From assembly GCA_045643885.1 (NCBI GenBank), contig JAZRFY010000017.1, positions 1 through 64,000 on the forward strand: DNA of 64,000 bases, in the 5' to 3' direction. Below, piece after piece: positions 17,089 through 25,012 of the stretch. Under the pieces are notes generated by a model that was not told the origin of the DNA, searched no databases, and saw nothing but the letters and a program-made list of their open reading frames with translations. Within the stretch, counting starts at the first letter, position 1. Every line of letters begins with the position of its first letter. The translations under genes were made by a program, and so were the position numbers. Origin of the DNA: RGIG4608 sp045643885. Its GTDB lineage: Bacteria; Bacillota; Clostridia; Oscillospirales; CAG-272.

Positions 17089-17117
17089 TTGACAAATCAA
17101 GGGCTTTCGTATAAAAT
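17089..17117 (+). promoter_or_regulatory. Promoter of pepF
   Basis: A perfect TTGACA (17089-17094), 17-bp spacer and TAAAAT (17112-17117). Confidence 0.8.
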
Positions 17118-17151
17118 GAATGCATAGTACTTTTGGAAAAAGGAGAAAACT

Positions 17152-18951
17152 ATGAAAGACAGAAAAGATATACCCGCAAAATATAAGTGGGACTTGTCCG
17201 TTATCTATGCGGACGAAAAAGCCTTCTATACTGACTATGCTCAGGTAGAAAAAATGATTAAGGAATTCCCCAAGCACGAAAAGACAATGACAAAGAGTGC
17301 AGAGGGACTTTACAATTGCCTTCGCGCTATGTGTGACACAGAGGCAATTATCGAAAAGCTTTGGAGCTATGCTTCTCTCAACTTTTCAGTTGATTCAACA
17401 AACAATGCTTTCCAGGCACTTAACGGCAAGGTTCGTTCACTTGCGGTTCAGGCAGGCGCAGCTTCTTGGTTTGTAAGCCCCAGACTTCTTTCTCTTGACA
17501 CAGAAACGGTTAACGGCTGGATCGCAGAATATCCTGCACTTGAGACATTCCGTAGATTGATTGAAACAACAATGAGAGAAAAGCCCCACCTTCTTTCCGA
17601 CGAATGCGAGCAGCTCATGTCCAAGCTTCAGGACGGCTTTGGCACACACGGTGACATCAGAAGCATCTTTGCAAACAGCGACCTTCGTTTCGGCAAGATC
17701 AGAAACGAGGAGGGCAAGCTCGTTGAGCTTACAGATACAAACTACGTGACCTTCCTTATGAGTGGTGACAGACGCGTTCGTCAGGCAGCATTCAGAAAGA
17801 TTTATGAAACTTACGCTCAGTTTGGCAATACTTTTGCAACAACCTTCAACGCGATGGTTCGTGAAAGAGGTACTCTTGCAAAGGTAAGAGGATATAAGAA
17901 TTCCATCACTGCATCCACATTCCGTGACGAGGTAACTCCCGACATCTATAACAACCTTATCAACTGTGTTCATACAGGTCTTCCTGCGCTTTACGAGTAC
18001 TATGGACTCAAGGCTGAGGTTCTTGGCGTGCAGAAGCTCCACCTCTATGACGTATATGCTCCTCTTATCGGTGAGCTTGAAAGAGTTTACACATATGACG
18101 AGGCAGTTGAAGAGGTTCTTGAAACAGTTAAGATTTACGGTGACGAATATTACAATGCTCTCCGTGCAGGTCTTCTTGAAAAGGGATGGGTTGACGTTTA
18201 TCCCTCAAGAGGTAAGAGGGGCGGCGCGTTCAGTGCAGGTACTCCCGTAACTGAGCCATATATCCTTCTTAACTACAAGGAAACTCTTGATGACGTGTCC
18301 ACACTTGCACACGAGGCAGGTCACTCAATGCACTCATGGTTTTCAACTCACTATAATGAGCCTCATAACTCTAACTACACAATCTTTGTAGCTGAGGTTG
18401 CATCAACTGTTAACGAGCTTCTTTTGTTCCACAGAAAGCTTCGCGAATGCACAGACGATAACGAAAAGCTCTATATCCTCAATCAGCTTATGGAAACGTA
18501 TAAGGGCACACTCTACCGTCAGACAATGTTTGCTGAATTCGAGCGCGACATGCACGCGATGAGTGAAAAGGGAACACCCCTTACAGCTGAGGTTATCAAC
18601 AAGCACTACTACAAGCTCGTTAAGAAGTACTTTGGCAAGGACGTTGCGGTTGACAAGCAGATTTCTATGGAGTGGATGAGAATTCCTCACTTCTATTCAA
18701 ACTTCTACGTATACAAGTATGCAACTTGTATCTCTGCAGCATCTGCCATCGTTAAGAGAATCGAAAACGAGGGTGAGGCATACGTTAACCAGTATATCGA
18801 CTTCCTCAAGTGTGGCGGTTCCAAGTCGCCTCTTGATTCACTCTTGGTTGCAGGTATCGACATGAGAGATCCCGAGGTCGTAAACGGCGCTATCGAAGAT
18901 TTCAGAAACGCTGTTGCCGAGTTCAGAGAAATCTACAATAAGAGAAAGTAA
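17152..18951 (+). CDS. pepF: Oligoendopeptidase F
   Basis: A 599-residue cytoplasmic zinc peptidase of family M3B that degrades oligopeptides of roughly 7-17 residues in characterised relatives. The zinc motif is H387-E388-A-G-H391 (LAHEAGHSMH), with a Glu in FVAEVASTVNE about 25 residues later as third ligand. Length and start match PepF (RKDIPAKYKWDLS is the typical opening). AAAAGGAG precedes the ATG. It is monocistronic with a strong promoter and terminator. Confidence 0.96.
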   Translation: MKDRKDIPAKYKWDLSVIYADEKAFYTDYAQVEKMIKEFPKHEKTMTKSAEGLYNCLRAMCDTEAIIEKLWSYASLNFSVDSTNNAFQALNGKVRSLAVQAGAASWFVSPRLLSLDTETVNGWIAEYPALETFRRLIETTMREKPHLLSDECEQLMSKLQDGFGTHGDIRSIFANSDLRFGKIRNEEGKLVELTDTNYVTFLMSGDRRVRQAAFRKIYETYAQFGNTFATTFNAMVRERGTLAKVRGYKNSITASTFRDEVTPDIYNNLINCVHTGLPALYEYYGLKAEVLGVQKLHLYDVYAPLIGELERVYTYDEAVEEVLETVKIYGDEYYNALRAGLLEKGWVDVYPSRGKRGGAFSAGTPVTEPYILLNYKETLDDVSTLAHEAGHSMHSWFSTHYNEPHNSNYTIFVAEVASTVNELLLFHRKLRECTDDNEKLYILNQLMETYKGTLYRQTMFAEFERDMHAMSEKGTPLTAEVINKHYYKLVKKYFGKDVAVDKQISMEWMRIPHFYSNFYVYKYATCISAASAIVKRIENEGEAYVNQYIDFLKCGGSKSPLDSLLVAGIDMRDPEVVNGAIEDFRNAVAEFREIYNKRK

Positions 18952-18963
18952 TATAAACAAAAC

Positions 18964-18994
18964 AAAGGGAACTCTTTCGAGAGTTCCCTTTTCA
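18964..18994 (+). terminator. Terminator of pepF
   Basis: A 12-bp stem (18964-18975 with 18980-18991), tetraloop TTCG, then TTTT. It may also serve the convergent gene at 19010. Confidence 0.85.
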
Positions 18995-19009
18995 ATATAC
19001 TGTTGTAAT

Positions 19010-19801
19010 TTATATAAGCTCTATGATTCTTGACAATATTTGTTTGATTATGTGTATTCCAAAAATAAAAACAAGTATAGTAATACCGATTATCACGAGA
19101 AAAAGGATTCCACATCCCTTGAGACAACCACCCAGACAACTTTCATCATTATTACTGTTTTCCTCTTGTGGAGAAGGGGTGGGTGCAGGATTGTTTTTTT
19201 GTGATTGAGATTCCCAATAATTGTTTGTGCTTGTAGGTATGGGAGGAGGCAAAATATTTTTGAGTTCTTTGAGCGCGCCTGCAGGTATCCAAGAGTCCAT
19301 TCCCTTGCACCATACATGATCATTGGGGTGCAATTCACCAGAATTGGCCATTTGGATCAATTGGGCAATAGGATACGGTCCTATTGTCTTTTCGCCTTTT
19401 GCAACCAGATATAAGGAATCATTTTCCTTTTTAGGTGCTTCTTGGGCAGGAGTTTCTTTAGATTTATCTTCGATGGGTGTAGAGTCATGTGTTGGTGCGA
19501 ATGCTAAAGCAAATGATATTATTATAACTACCGCCGCAATCACCACACAAACAATGGAGATTATTATAGTCGTATCATCAAGCGACTCATTTGTTTGGTT
19601 TGAAGAGGTTGTGTTGCTTGAAACCGTGTTACTGACAACACCCATATTGAATGTGTCACCGGCAATACTTGAATTGTTGGTAACTATACGTTCGAAATAA
19701 TCAATGTATGGACCTTCTGACAAGCTACATCCGACAAATGAAAGGCACGATATCAATAAAGTAATAAATAAAATTACTGAAATGATTCTTGATTTTTTCA
19801 T
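19010..19801 (-). CDS. GYF_2-domain membrane lipoprotein
   Basis: A 263-residue protein with signal peptide and a probable lipobox FVGC (Cys25), a short extracytoplasmic stretch, and a membrane span at about 85-110. A GYF_2 (DUF4339) domain follows at about 130-190, recognised by GPYPIAQLIQMANSG and the WCKGMDSWIPAG motif, then a Pro-rich linker. A Cys-containing C-terminal membrane span ends it. GYF_2 domains mediate protein contacts in many membrane proteins; the partner is unknown. AAAGGAGG fixes the start at 19801. If the first segment is cleaved, the GYF_2 domain would lie in the cytoplasm. Confidence 0.75.
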   Translation of the reverse strand: MKKSRIISVILFITLLISCLSFVGCSLSEGPYIDYFERIVTNNSSIAGDTFNMGVVSNTVSSNTTSSNQTNESLDDTTIIISIVCVVIAAVVIIISFALAFAPTHDSTPIEDKSKETPAQEAPKKENDSLYLVAKGEKTIGPYPIAQLIQMANSGELHPNDHVWCKGMDSWIPAGALKELKNILPPPIPTSTNNYWESQSQKNNPAPTPSPQEENSNNDESCLGGCLKGCGILFLVIIGITILVFIFGIHIIKQILSRIIELI

Positions 19802-19875
19802 GATTTCCTCCTTTAAAAGCAAAATATGAAGAAAACTCCTCTGACTTGGGCTGTTTTTTTGTGTTTGGTGTAATT

Positions 19876-19904
19876 ATTCTAACACAAATTTGTATCATTT
19901 GCAA
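19876..19904 (-). promoter_or_regulatory. Promoter of the GYF_2 gene
   Basis: Minus strand TTGCAA (19899-19904), 17-bp spacer, TAGAAT (19876-19881). Confidence 0.5.
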
Positions 19905-19925
19905 CAGTTTTGTTTTACATGCTAA

Positions 19926-19957
19926 AAGAAAAGGGAAAGCCCGGCGGCTTTCCCTTT
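19926..19957 (-). terminator. Terminator of the solute-binding lipoprotein
   Basis: A 12-bp stem (19930-19941 with 19946-19957, loop of four) followed on the minus strand by TCTTTT. Confidence 0.75.
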
Positions 19958-19960
19958 ATT

Positions 19961-21352
19961 TTATTTGCAATTTGCAAGTGCCTTATTAAATTCTTCGTCT
20001 ATCATAGCGGAGTTATCAGCACCGAGCTGATATTTTTTAAATATCGACTCAACGAGCGCGCCAACGCTCTCTCTTGCTTTTTCTGAGCCTTTAAACATCG
20101 GTGTTGTAAAGCAATAGTTTGCTTGCTTGGGAACAAGCTCCATAGCAAGATATCTCAATGAACCTCCTTCAAAGGAATTCTTGATGTAAGCCTTGTATTC
20201 ATCAGAATCCTTTACCGAGTTCAAAACAGGCATAGAATTAAACTGTGCCGAGCTTCTTGCTTGGAATTCCATATCGGTCATAAGGAATTTCAAGAAGAGC
20301 CAGGATGCGTATATTTCCTGTGTGTTCTTACTTTCTATAATACAAATTGAAGCTTCATTTTCGGCAAGTGCTTTCGGATTTGAAGCATCCATCTGAGGAA
20401 TGGGTTCAACACCCAATTCAAAGGTGAATTCACCGTCAACCTTGGCGGGATAATAGTACATAATTCCAACTGAATTGCCGATATACATAAGAGTTTCGGA
20501 ATTCGCAAAGTCGTCGTATGGACCGTAGGCAAGCTCGGCTAATTTTAAATATCCCTTTTGATACCATTCAGCAAATTTTGCAACGATTTTCTTATTCGTT
20601 TCGTTTACGAAGATATAATTATCTCCCGTTGCACTTGTGTAATCCGAGCCACATTGTGCAGCAAGTGTGATAAACAGATTTTCCGGTGATTGGTATCCCA
20701 AGGGGGTGCGATCAGGATATACTTCCTTTAAGTATTCAACGCATGCCTCCATCTCGTCCCAGGTTGTGGGAGCGTTTATGCCAAGCTCATCAAAAACGGT
20801 TTTGTTGTAATAAAGAAGGTCGGTCGATTTAGCTAAGGGGAGGGAATACAAGGTGTCAGATCCGTTGATGATCTTGCCATCGTTATAAAACGCGTCAACA
20901 AAATCGTCAAGCTGCGCCTGTGTAAATCCCATTATATCGTTTGTGGATGCCACAACGTTTTCATTATTGATCAAACCATCCAAGGGTACGACCGTGCCGT
21001 TTTCATGGTATGCCAGAAGTGTCGAGTATGAGCAAAAAACAAGGTTTGGCATAGCTTCATCGGTGCTTTTGTTCACGTGCTCATAGATTTGGTCGGCATG
21101 AGCGAAAGTCTTTGTTTCTATAGTGATATTGGGGTATATCTCTTTGAATTCGTAAGCAGCTCTTTCTATTGGAGATATACCGCTGCTTGTGGCAAAGGTG
21201 TGCCAGAATTCAATGGTCACCTCAGAACCGTCGTATCCGGATTTGATAAGGGTGCAACCGTAATCAAATGGATTTTTCCACTCGCAAGAACAAAATGCAA
21301 GTGTTGATAATACAAGGGTGAAGAGTAAAATAAATGAGATAGATCTTTTCAT
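19961..21352 (-). CDS. Sugar ABC transporter substrate-binding lipoprotein (orphan)
   Basis: A 463-residue family 1 extracellular solute-binding protein. The signal peptide ends FCSC (Cys23 probably lipidated). The mature part has the family features EFWHTFATSSG near the start and a Trp-rich hinge region (YASWLFLKFLM) in the second lobe. It would capture an oligosaccharide for an ABC importer, but no permease or ATPase gene lies next to it, so it must work with components encoded elsewhere. AAGGACGG lies before the ATG. An inverted repeat, TTGTAA-N8-TTACAA at 21381-21400, sits between promoter and gene and may bind a repressor. Confidence 0.88.
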   Translation of the reverse strand: MKRSISFILLFTLVLSTLAFCSCEWKNPFDYGCTLIKSGYDGSEVTIEFWHTFATSSGISPIERAAYEFKEIYPNITIETKTFAHADQIYEHVNKSTDEAMPNLVFCSYSTLLAYHENGTVVPLDGLINNENVVASTNDIMGFTQAQLDDFVDAFYNDGKIINGSDTLYSLPLAKSTDLLYYNKTVFDELGINAPTTWDEMEACVEYLKEVYPDRTPLGYQSPENLFITLAAQCGSDYTSATGDNYIFVNETNKKIVAKFAEWYQKGYLKLAELAYGPYDDFANSETLMYIGNSVGIMYYYPAKVDGEFTFELGVEPIPQMDASNPKALAENEASICIIESKNTQEIYASWLFLKFLMTDMEFQARSSAQFNSMPVLNSVKDSDEYKAYIKNSFEGGSLRYLAMELVPKQANYCFTTPMFKGSEKARESVGALVESIFKKYQLGADNSAMIDEEFNKALANCK

Positions 21353-21404
21353 AAATATATACCGTCCTTGATCATTGTAATTGTAAAGAATACCTTACAA
21401 TTTG

Positions 21405-21432
21405 ATTATAGCATATAAGAAAAAAATATCAA
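21405..21432 (-). promoter_or_regulatory. Promoter of the solute-binding lipoprotein
   Basis: Minus strand TTGATA (21427-21432), 16-bp spacer, TATAAT (21405-21410). The inverted repeat at 21381-21400 follows the -10. Confidence 0.65.
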
Positions 21433-21470
21433 CAATTTTTTAATGTTTTAAATCATTTTTTTGCATTTTG

Positions 21471-21479
21471 TGTTATAAT
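21471..21479 (+). promoter_or_regulatory. Extended -10 promoter of the NUDIX gene
   Basis: TGTTATAAT, 29 bp before the ATG at 21508; the long upstream T-tracts may act as an UP element. Confidence 0.5.
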
Positions 21480-21507
21480 GGGCTTATTAAACCGTAAGGA
21501 GAAGAAT

Positions 21508-21924
21508 ATGAAGGGCTATAACGTTATCGTTGTGTTTAATAAAGAAGCAGACAAAATGCTTATGTGCAAAAGAATAAAGGAACCTTATAAGGGGCTTTCG
21601 AATTTTGTTGGTGGAAAAATAGAAGCAGGTGAAGACGGCACGGATGCCGCATATCGCGAGCTTTTTGAAGAGACCTCGATAGTCAGGGAGAATATTAAGC
21701 TCACGCACCTTATGGATTTTACCTATCATATGGCAAAGGAATATGTTGAGGTCTACGTTGGAAGATTAAATAAGGAAGTTGAAATAAAAGGGGATGAAAA
21801 TATCCTCTATTGGACGGATTTAAATCACGATTTCTTTGATCCCACACTCTACGCAGGTGAGGGCAACATAGGTCACATCATGATGCACGTTGATTTCAAC
21901 AGGGAGAAGCTGTTGGAAATATAA
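21508..21924 (+). CDS. NUDIX hydrolase (MutT-like)
   Basis: A 138-residue NUDIX-fold pyrophosphatase. The Nudix box runs GKIEAGEDGTDAAYRELFEE (G-x5-E-x7-RE-U-x-EE), with Ser in place of the usual second Gly after it. It would hydrolyse a nucleoside diphosphate derivative such as 8-oxo-dGTP, but the substrate cannot be assigned. GTAAGGAG precedes the ATG at 21508; an in-frame ATG at 21478 overlaps the -10 box and is rejected. Confidence 0.88.
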   Translation: MKGYNVIVVFNKEADKMLMCKRIKEPYKGLSNFVGGKIEAGEDGTDAAYRELFEETSIVRENIKLTHLMDFTYHMAKEYVEVYVGRLNKEVEIKGDENILYWTDLNHDFFDPTLYAGEGNIGHIMMHVDFNREKLLEI

Positions 21925-21932
21925 GATAAAAT

Positions 21933-21965
21933 AAAAATCCCGACGGATATTTCGTCGGGATTTTT
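21933..21965. terminator. Bidirectional terminator
   Basis: AAAAATCCCGACG at 21933-21945 pairs with CGTCGGGATTTTT ending at 21965. It separates the convergent NUDIX and nfnB genes and has A/T tracts on both sides. Confidence 0.85.
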
Positions 21966-21977
21966 ATTTGCTTTTAA

Positions 21978-23363
21978 TTATTTGCTTCTGATGTATTCAT
22001 CCATTGCCTTAGCTGCTGTTTTACCGGCACCCATAGCAAGAATTACTGTCGCAGCACCTGTTACGGCGTCACCGCCTGCATAGATGCCTTCGCGAGAAGT
22101 AAGACCGTTTTCGTCTGCGATGAAGCAACCCCACTTGTTTGTGTCAAGTCCCTTTGTTGTGTTTCTGATAAGGGGATTGGGGCTTGTACCGATGGACATG
22201 ATTACACAGTCAACGTCGAGTACGAATTCGGAATCGGGCTTAACGATGGGACGGCGTCTGCCGGAAGCATCGGGCTCACCAAGCTCCATTTCAACACACT
22301 TGATGCCTGTTACGAACTTATGCTCGTCACCGAGAACCTCGATGGGATTTGTGAGTGTCTTGAAGATGATACCCTCTTCCTCAGCATGCTCAACCTCTTC
22401 CTTACGTGCGGGAAGCTCCTCCATTCCACGACGGTATACGATGTAAACGTTTTCAGCACCAAGACGCTTAGCAGAACGAGCTGCGTCCATAGCAACGTTA
22501 CCGCCACCAACAACTGCAACGTTCTTGCAATCCTTGATAGGAGTATCGGAATTCTTGAGATAAGCCTTCATAAGGTTTACACGGGTAAGGAATTCGTTAG
22601 CAGAGTAAACACCCTTAAGGTTTTCACCGGGGATGTTCATAAAGTTGGGAAGACCTGCACCTGAGCCGATGAAGATGGACTCATAGCCCATAGCAAAGAG
22701 CTCGTCGATCTCGATCGTTCTACCAACAACAACATTTGTTTCAACCTTTACGCCAAGAGCCTTAAGGTTTTCAATTTCTCTGTGAACGATCTTCTTGGGA
22801 AGACGGAACTCGGGGATACCGTAAACGAGAACGCCGCCTGCAAGGTGGAGTGCCTCGAAAATTGTAACCTCATAGCCCATTCTTGCAAGGTCTCCGGCAC
22901 ATGTAAGACCGGAAGGACCTGCGCCGATGATGGCACACTTGTGACCGTTTGACTCGGGCTTTACGGGAGCTTCTGTTGCATGAGCATTGTGCCAGTCAGC
23001 AACGAATCTTTCAAGACGGCCGATAGCAACGGGTTCACCCTTGATGCCTCTTACACATTTGCTTTCGCATTGTGTTTCCTGAGGACAAACTCTACCGCAA
23101 ACTGCGGGAAGAGCAGAGCTTTTTGCGATTATCTGATAAGCACCCTCAAAATCCTTCTCCTTGATCTTGGAGATGAATGCAGGGATGTCGATAGCAACGG
23201 GGCAACCTGCAACGCAGGGCTTGTGCTTACAATTGAGGCATCTTTCTGCCTCGTCAACTGCCTGTTCGGGTGTATATCCAAGAGCAACCTCAAGGAAGTT
23301 ACCGTTGCGGACCATTGGGTCCTGAACGGGCATTTCATTCTTTTTAAGACTCATGTTAGGCAT
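21978..23363 (-). CDS. nfnB: NfnB-like large subunit of ferredoxin:NADP+ oxidoreductase (GltD family)
   Basis: A 461-residue flavoprotein. The N-terminal Cys-rich region (CLNCKHKPCVAGCP and CGRVCPQETQCESKC) binds two [4Fe-4S] clusters. The FAD fold starts with AIIGAGPSGLTCAGDLA and the NADP(H) fold with NVAVVGGGNVAMDAAR. This layout fits glutamate synthase small subunits and NfnB. The overlap with a small NfnA-like gene and the nearby Rnf operon favour NfnB, which bifurcates electrons from NADPH to ferredoxin and NAD+. Annotation pipelines often call it gltA or sudA. The start at 23363 has AAGGAGG and overlaps the nfnA stop in TAATG. Confidence 0.85.
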   Translation of the reverse strand: MPNMSLKKNEMPVQDPMVRNGNFLEVALGYTPEQAVDEAERCLNCKHKPCVAGCPVAIDIPAFISKIKEKDFEGAYQIIAKSSALPAVCGRVCPQETQCESKCVRGIKGEPVAIGRLERFVADWHNAHATEAPVKPESNGHKCAIIGAGPSGLTCAGDLARMGYEVTIFEALHLAGGVLVYGIPEFRLPKKIVHREIENLKALGVKVETNVVVGRTIEIDELFAMGYESIFIGSGAGLPNFMNIPGENLKGVYSANEFLTRVNLMKAYLKNSDTPIKDCKNVAVVGGGNVAMDAARSAKRLGAENVYIVYRRGMEELPARKEEVEHAEEEGIIFKTLTNPIEVLGDEHKFVTGIKCVEMELGEPDASGRRRPIVKPDSEFVLDVDCVIMSIGTSPNPLIRNTTKGLDTNKWGCFIADENGLTSREGIYAGGDAVTGAATVILAMGAGKTAAKAMDEYIRSK

Positions 23364-24205
23364 TATTTTACCTCCTTCTTGAAGAGATTGCATGTCTCTT
23401 CGTGCTTCTGTCTTTCAAATCCGCGATACATTGAAGAACGCTCGATAGCTTCGTCGAAGTCAACGAGGTGGCCGTCGAAGTCGGGACCGTCAACGCATGC
23501 AAACTTTGTCTGACCGCCAACAGTAAGACGGCAACCGCCGCACATACCTGTTCCGTCGATCATGATGGGGTTCATGGAAACTACTGTATTGATGCCGTAC
23601 TGCTTTGTGAGCTTGCAAACGAACTTCATCATCACAAGAGGACCGATAGCAATAACCTCGTCGTATGTGTGACCTTCCTCGATAAGACCGAGAAGAGCAT
23701 TTGTAACAAGGCCCTTAGTACCGTGTGAGCCATCGTCTGTCATAACCTCAAGAACGTCACTTACTGCAGCAAATTCATCCTCGAGAATAACGAGATCCTT
23801 GTTTCTGAAACCGATGATGGAGTGGACCTCACAACCAAGATTGTGGAGCTTCTTTGCAATGGGGTAAGCGATAGCGCATCCAACGCCACCACCAACTACT
23901 GCAACCTTCTTGAGTCCGTCTGTGTGAGAGGGAACACCAAGAGGGCCAACGAAATCGTGAATGTATTCGCCTTCCTCGAGCATGTTGAGTTTTTCTGTTG
24001 TGGAGCCAACTATCTGGAAGATGATTGTGATTGTGCCTGCTTCGCGATCGAAATCTGCAACTGTAAGGGGAATTCTTTCTCCCTCTTCGTCAACGCGAAG
24101 AATGATGAACTGACCCGGCTCTGCCTTCTTGGCAACGAGGGGTGCCTCGATATCCATAAGTGTTACTGTGGGATTGAGGACTTTCTTTCTAAGAATCTTG
24201 TACAT
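23363..24205 (-). CDS. nfnA: NfnA-like small subunit, FAD/[2Fe-2S] NAD(H) reductase
   Basis: A 280-residue protein of the dihydroorotate dehydrogenase electron-transfer/ferredoxin-NADP reductase type. It has an N-terminal FAD-binding barrel, the NAD-binding motif VAVVGGGVGCAIAYPIAKKL at about 105-125, and a C-terminal Cys cluster (MCGGCRLT...FACVDGP) for one [2Fe-2S] centre. Length equals that of NfnA. With the overlapping nfnB it forms the heterodimer that exchanges electrons among NADPH, NADH and ferredoxin. It resembles PyrK too, but no pyrD is adjacent. AGAGGTATAGGAT precedes the ATG. Confidence 0.85.
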   Translation of the reverse strand: MYKILRKKVLNPTVTLMDIEAPLVAKKAEPGQFIILRVDEEGERIPLTVADFDREAGTITIIFQIVGSTTEKLNMLEEGEYIHDFVGPLGVPSHTDGLKKVAVVGGGVGCAIAYPIAKKLHNLGCEVHSIIGFRNKDLVILEDEFAAVSDVLEVMTDDGSHGTKGLVTNALLGLIEEGHTYDEVIAIGPLVMMKFVCKLTKQYGINTVVSMNPIMIDGTGMCGGCRLTVGGQTKFACVDGPDFDGHLVDFDEAIERSSMYRGFERQKHEETCNLFKKEVK

Positions 24206-24279
24206 ATCCTATACCTCTTTCGTTTGTAAAAAACCGATAAAACGGTTTATATTTATCTTTATATAAAACATACTTTGTG

Positions 24280-24309
24280 ATTATATCACAATAAGAGAAA
24301 TAAAGTCAA
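24280..24309 (-). promoter_or_regulatory. Promoter of nfnAB with overlapping 17-bp palindrome
   Basis: Minus strand TTGACT (24304-24309), 18-bp spacer, TATAAT (24280-24285). The -10 lies inside the perfect palindrome TTGTGATTATATCACAA (24275-24291), a candidate operator. Confidence 0.65.
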
Positions 24310-24405
24310 GAAAATTCTGTTATTTATTTAACGATTTTGTGCAATTTGAATATTTTTGTTAAAAAATCTTTTTCAAACAAATGAGATTTTGTTGATTATG
24401 TATAT

Positions 24406-24435
24406 AAAAAACGAACGCCCTCGGGCGTTCGTTTT
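24406..24435 (-). terminator. Terminator of the DUF1622 gene
   Basis: A 14-bp stem (24406-24419 with 24422-24435) of AAAAACGAACGCCC and its complement, with T-run on the minus strand. Confidence 0.85.
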
Positions 24436-24442
24436 TACCTTA

Positions 24443-24772
24443 TTAATCGTCGTGTGTGTTCTTAAGCTCGAAGTGAATAAGGATGCTCATAAGTGCTCTG
24501 AGTGCGAACACCGCACCGAGAACGATGAGCTCGTCAAGCTCCTGTACGATAACTGTTTTCAAGATCTCTGCACCAAGCTTGAATTCAAGTGCTGTCGCAA
24601 GTCCCTTAGCAAGATGAGTCTGAAGGGCAAAGTGTTTTTTCATGAACGTATTTTGAATGTACTCACCCAAAGCTCTCACGCTGGACCAGAAAATGATGAA
24701 AATACCAATTACCTCAAGGACAATTACCATGTAGTTAACTACTGTTTCAAGGATTAAATGTAATGTGTGCAT
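24443..24772 (-). CDS. DUF1622 family membrane protein
   Basis: A 109-residue protein with two or three hydrophobic segments (about 10-32, 55-75, 80-98) and the family features LEVIGIFIIFWSSVRAL and LELKLGAEILKTVIV-like sequence in its middle. DUF1622 proteins are small inner-membrane proteins of unknown role. It has its own promoter and terminator. TTAGGAG precedes the ATG. Confidence 0.85.
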   Translation of the reverse strand: MHTLHLILETVVNYMVIVLEVIGIFIIFWSSVRALGEYIQNTFMKKHFALQTHLAKGLATALEFKLGAEILKTVIVQELDELIVLGAVFALRALMSILIHFELKNTHDD

Positions 24773-24802
24773 ATTGCTACTCCTAAGTTTTTTATCGCAC
24801 CT

Positions 24803-24831
24803 ATTATAGTTTGAAACTCGAATTTTGTCAA
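24803..24831 (-). promoter_or_regulatory. Promoter of the DUF1622 gene
   Basis: Minus strand perfect TTGACA (24826-24831), 17-bp spacer, perfect TATAAT (24803-24808). Confidence 0.85.
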
Positions 24832-24904
24832 GTCTTTTTTACTTTTTCGCGAAAATGTACCATTTTATCAAAAAAATTAGATATATATAATATTTATGTT
24901 TTTG

Positions 24905-24933
24905 TTGACAAACAACAATTGCTATGCTATAAT
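24905..24933 (+). promoter_or_regulatory. Promoter of the rnf operon
   Basis: Perfect TTGACA (24905-24910), 17-bp spacer, perfect TATAAT (24928-24933), about 80 bp before rnfC. Such a consensus site implies high constitutive expression. Confidence 0.85.
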
Positions 24934-25012
24934 ATACTGATGTTTTATGCGCATATGTGTGCGTGTAGGGCAGTAGATTGGTTAAACAAATACTCGAAAG
25001 GTAGGATTGTAT

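Noticed and set aside
23363..24205. PyrK subunit of dihydroorotate dehydrogenase
   Set aside because: The fold is the same, but no pyrD is adjacent and the overlapping GltD-like partner fits NfnAB.
24275..24291. Perfect Rex operator at the nfnAB promoter
   Set aside because: Half-sites TTGTGA/TCACAA match, but they are separated by five bases instead of the six of the Rex consensus, so it is reported only as an unassigned palindrome.
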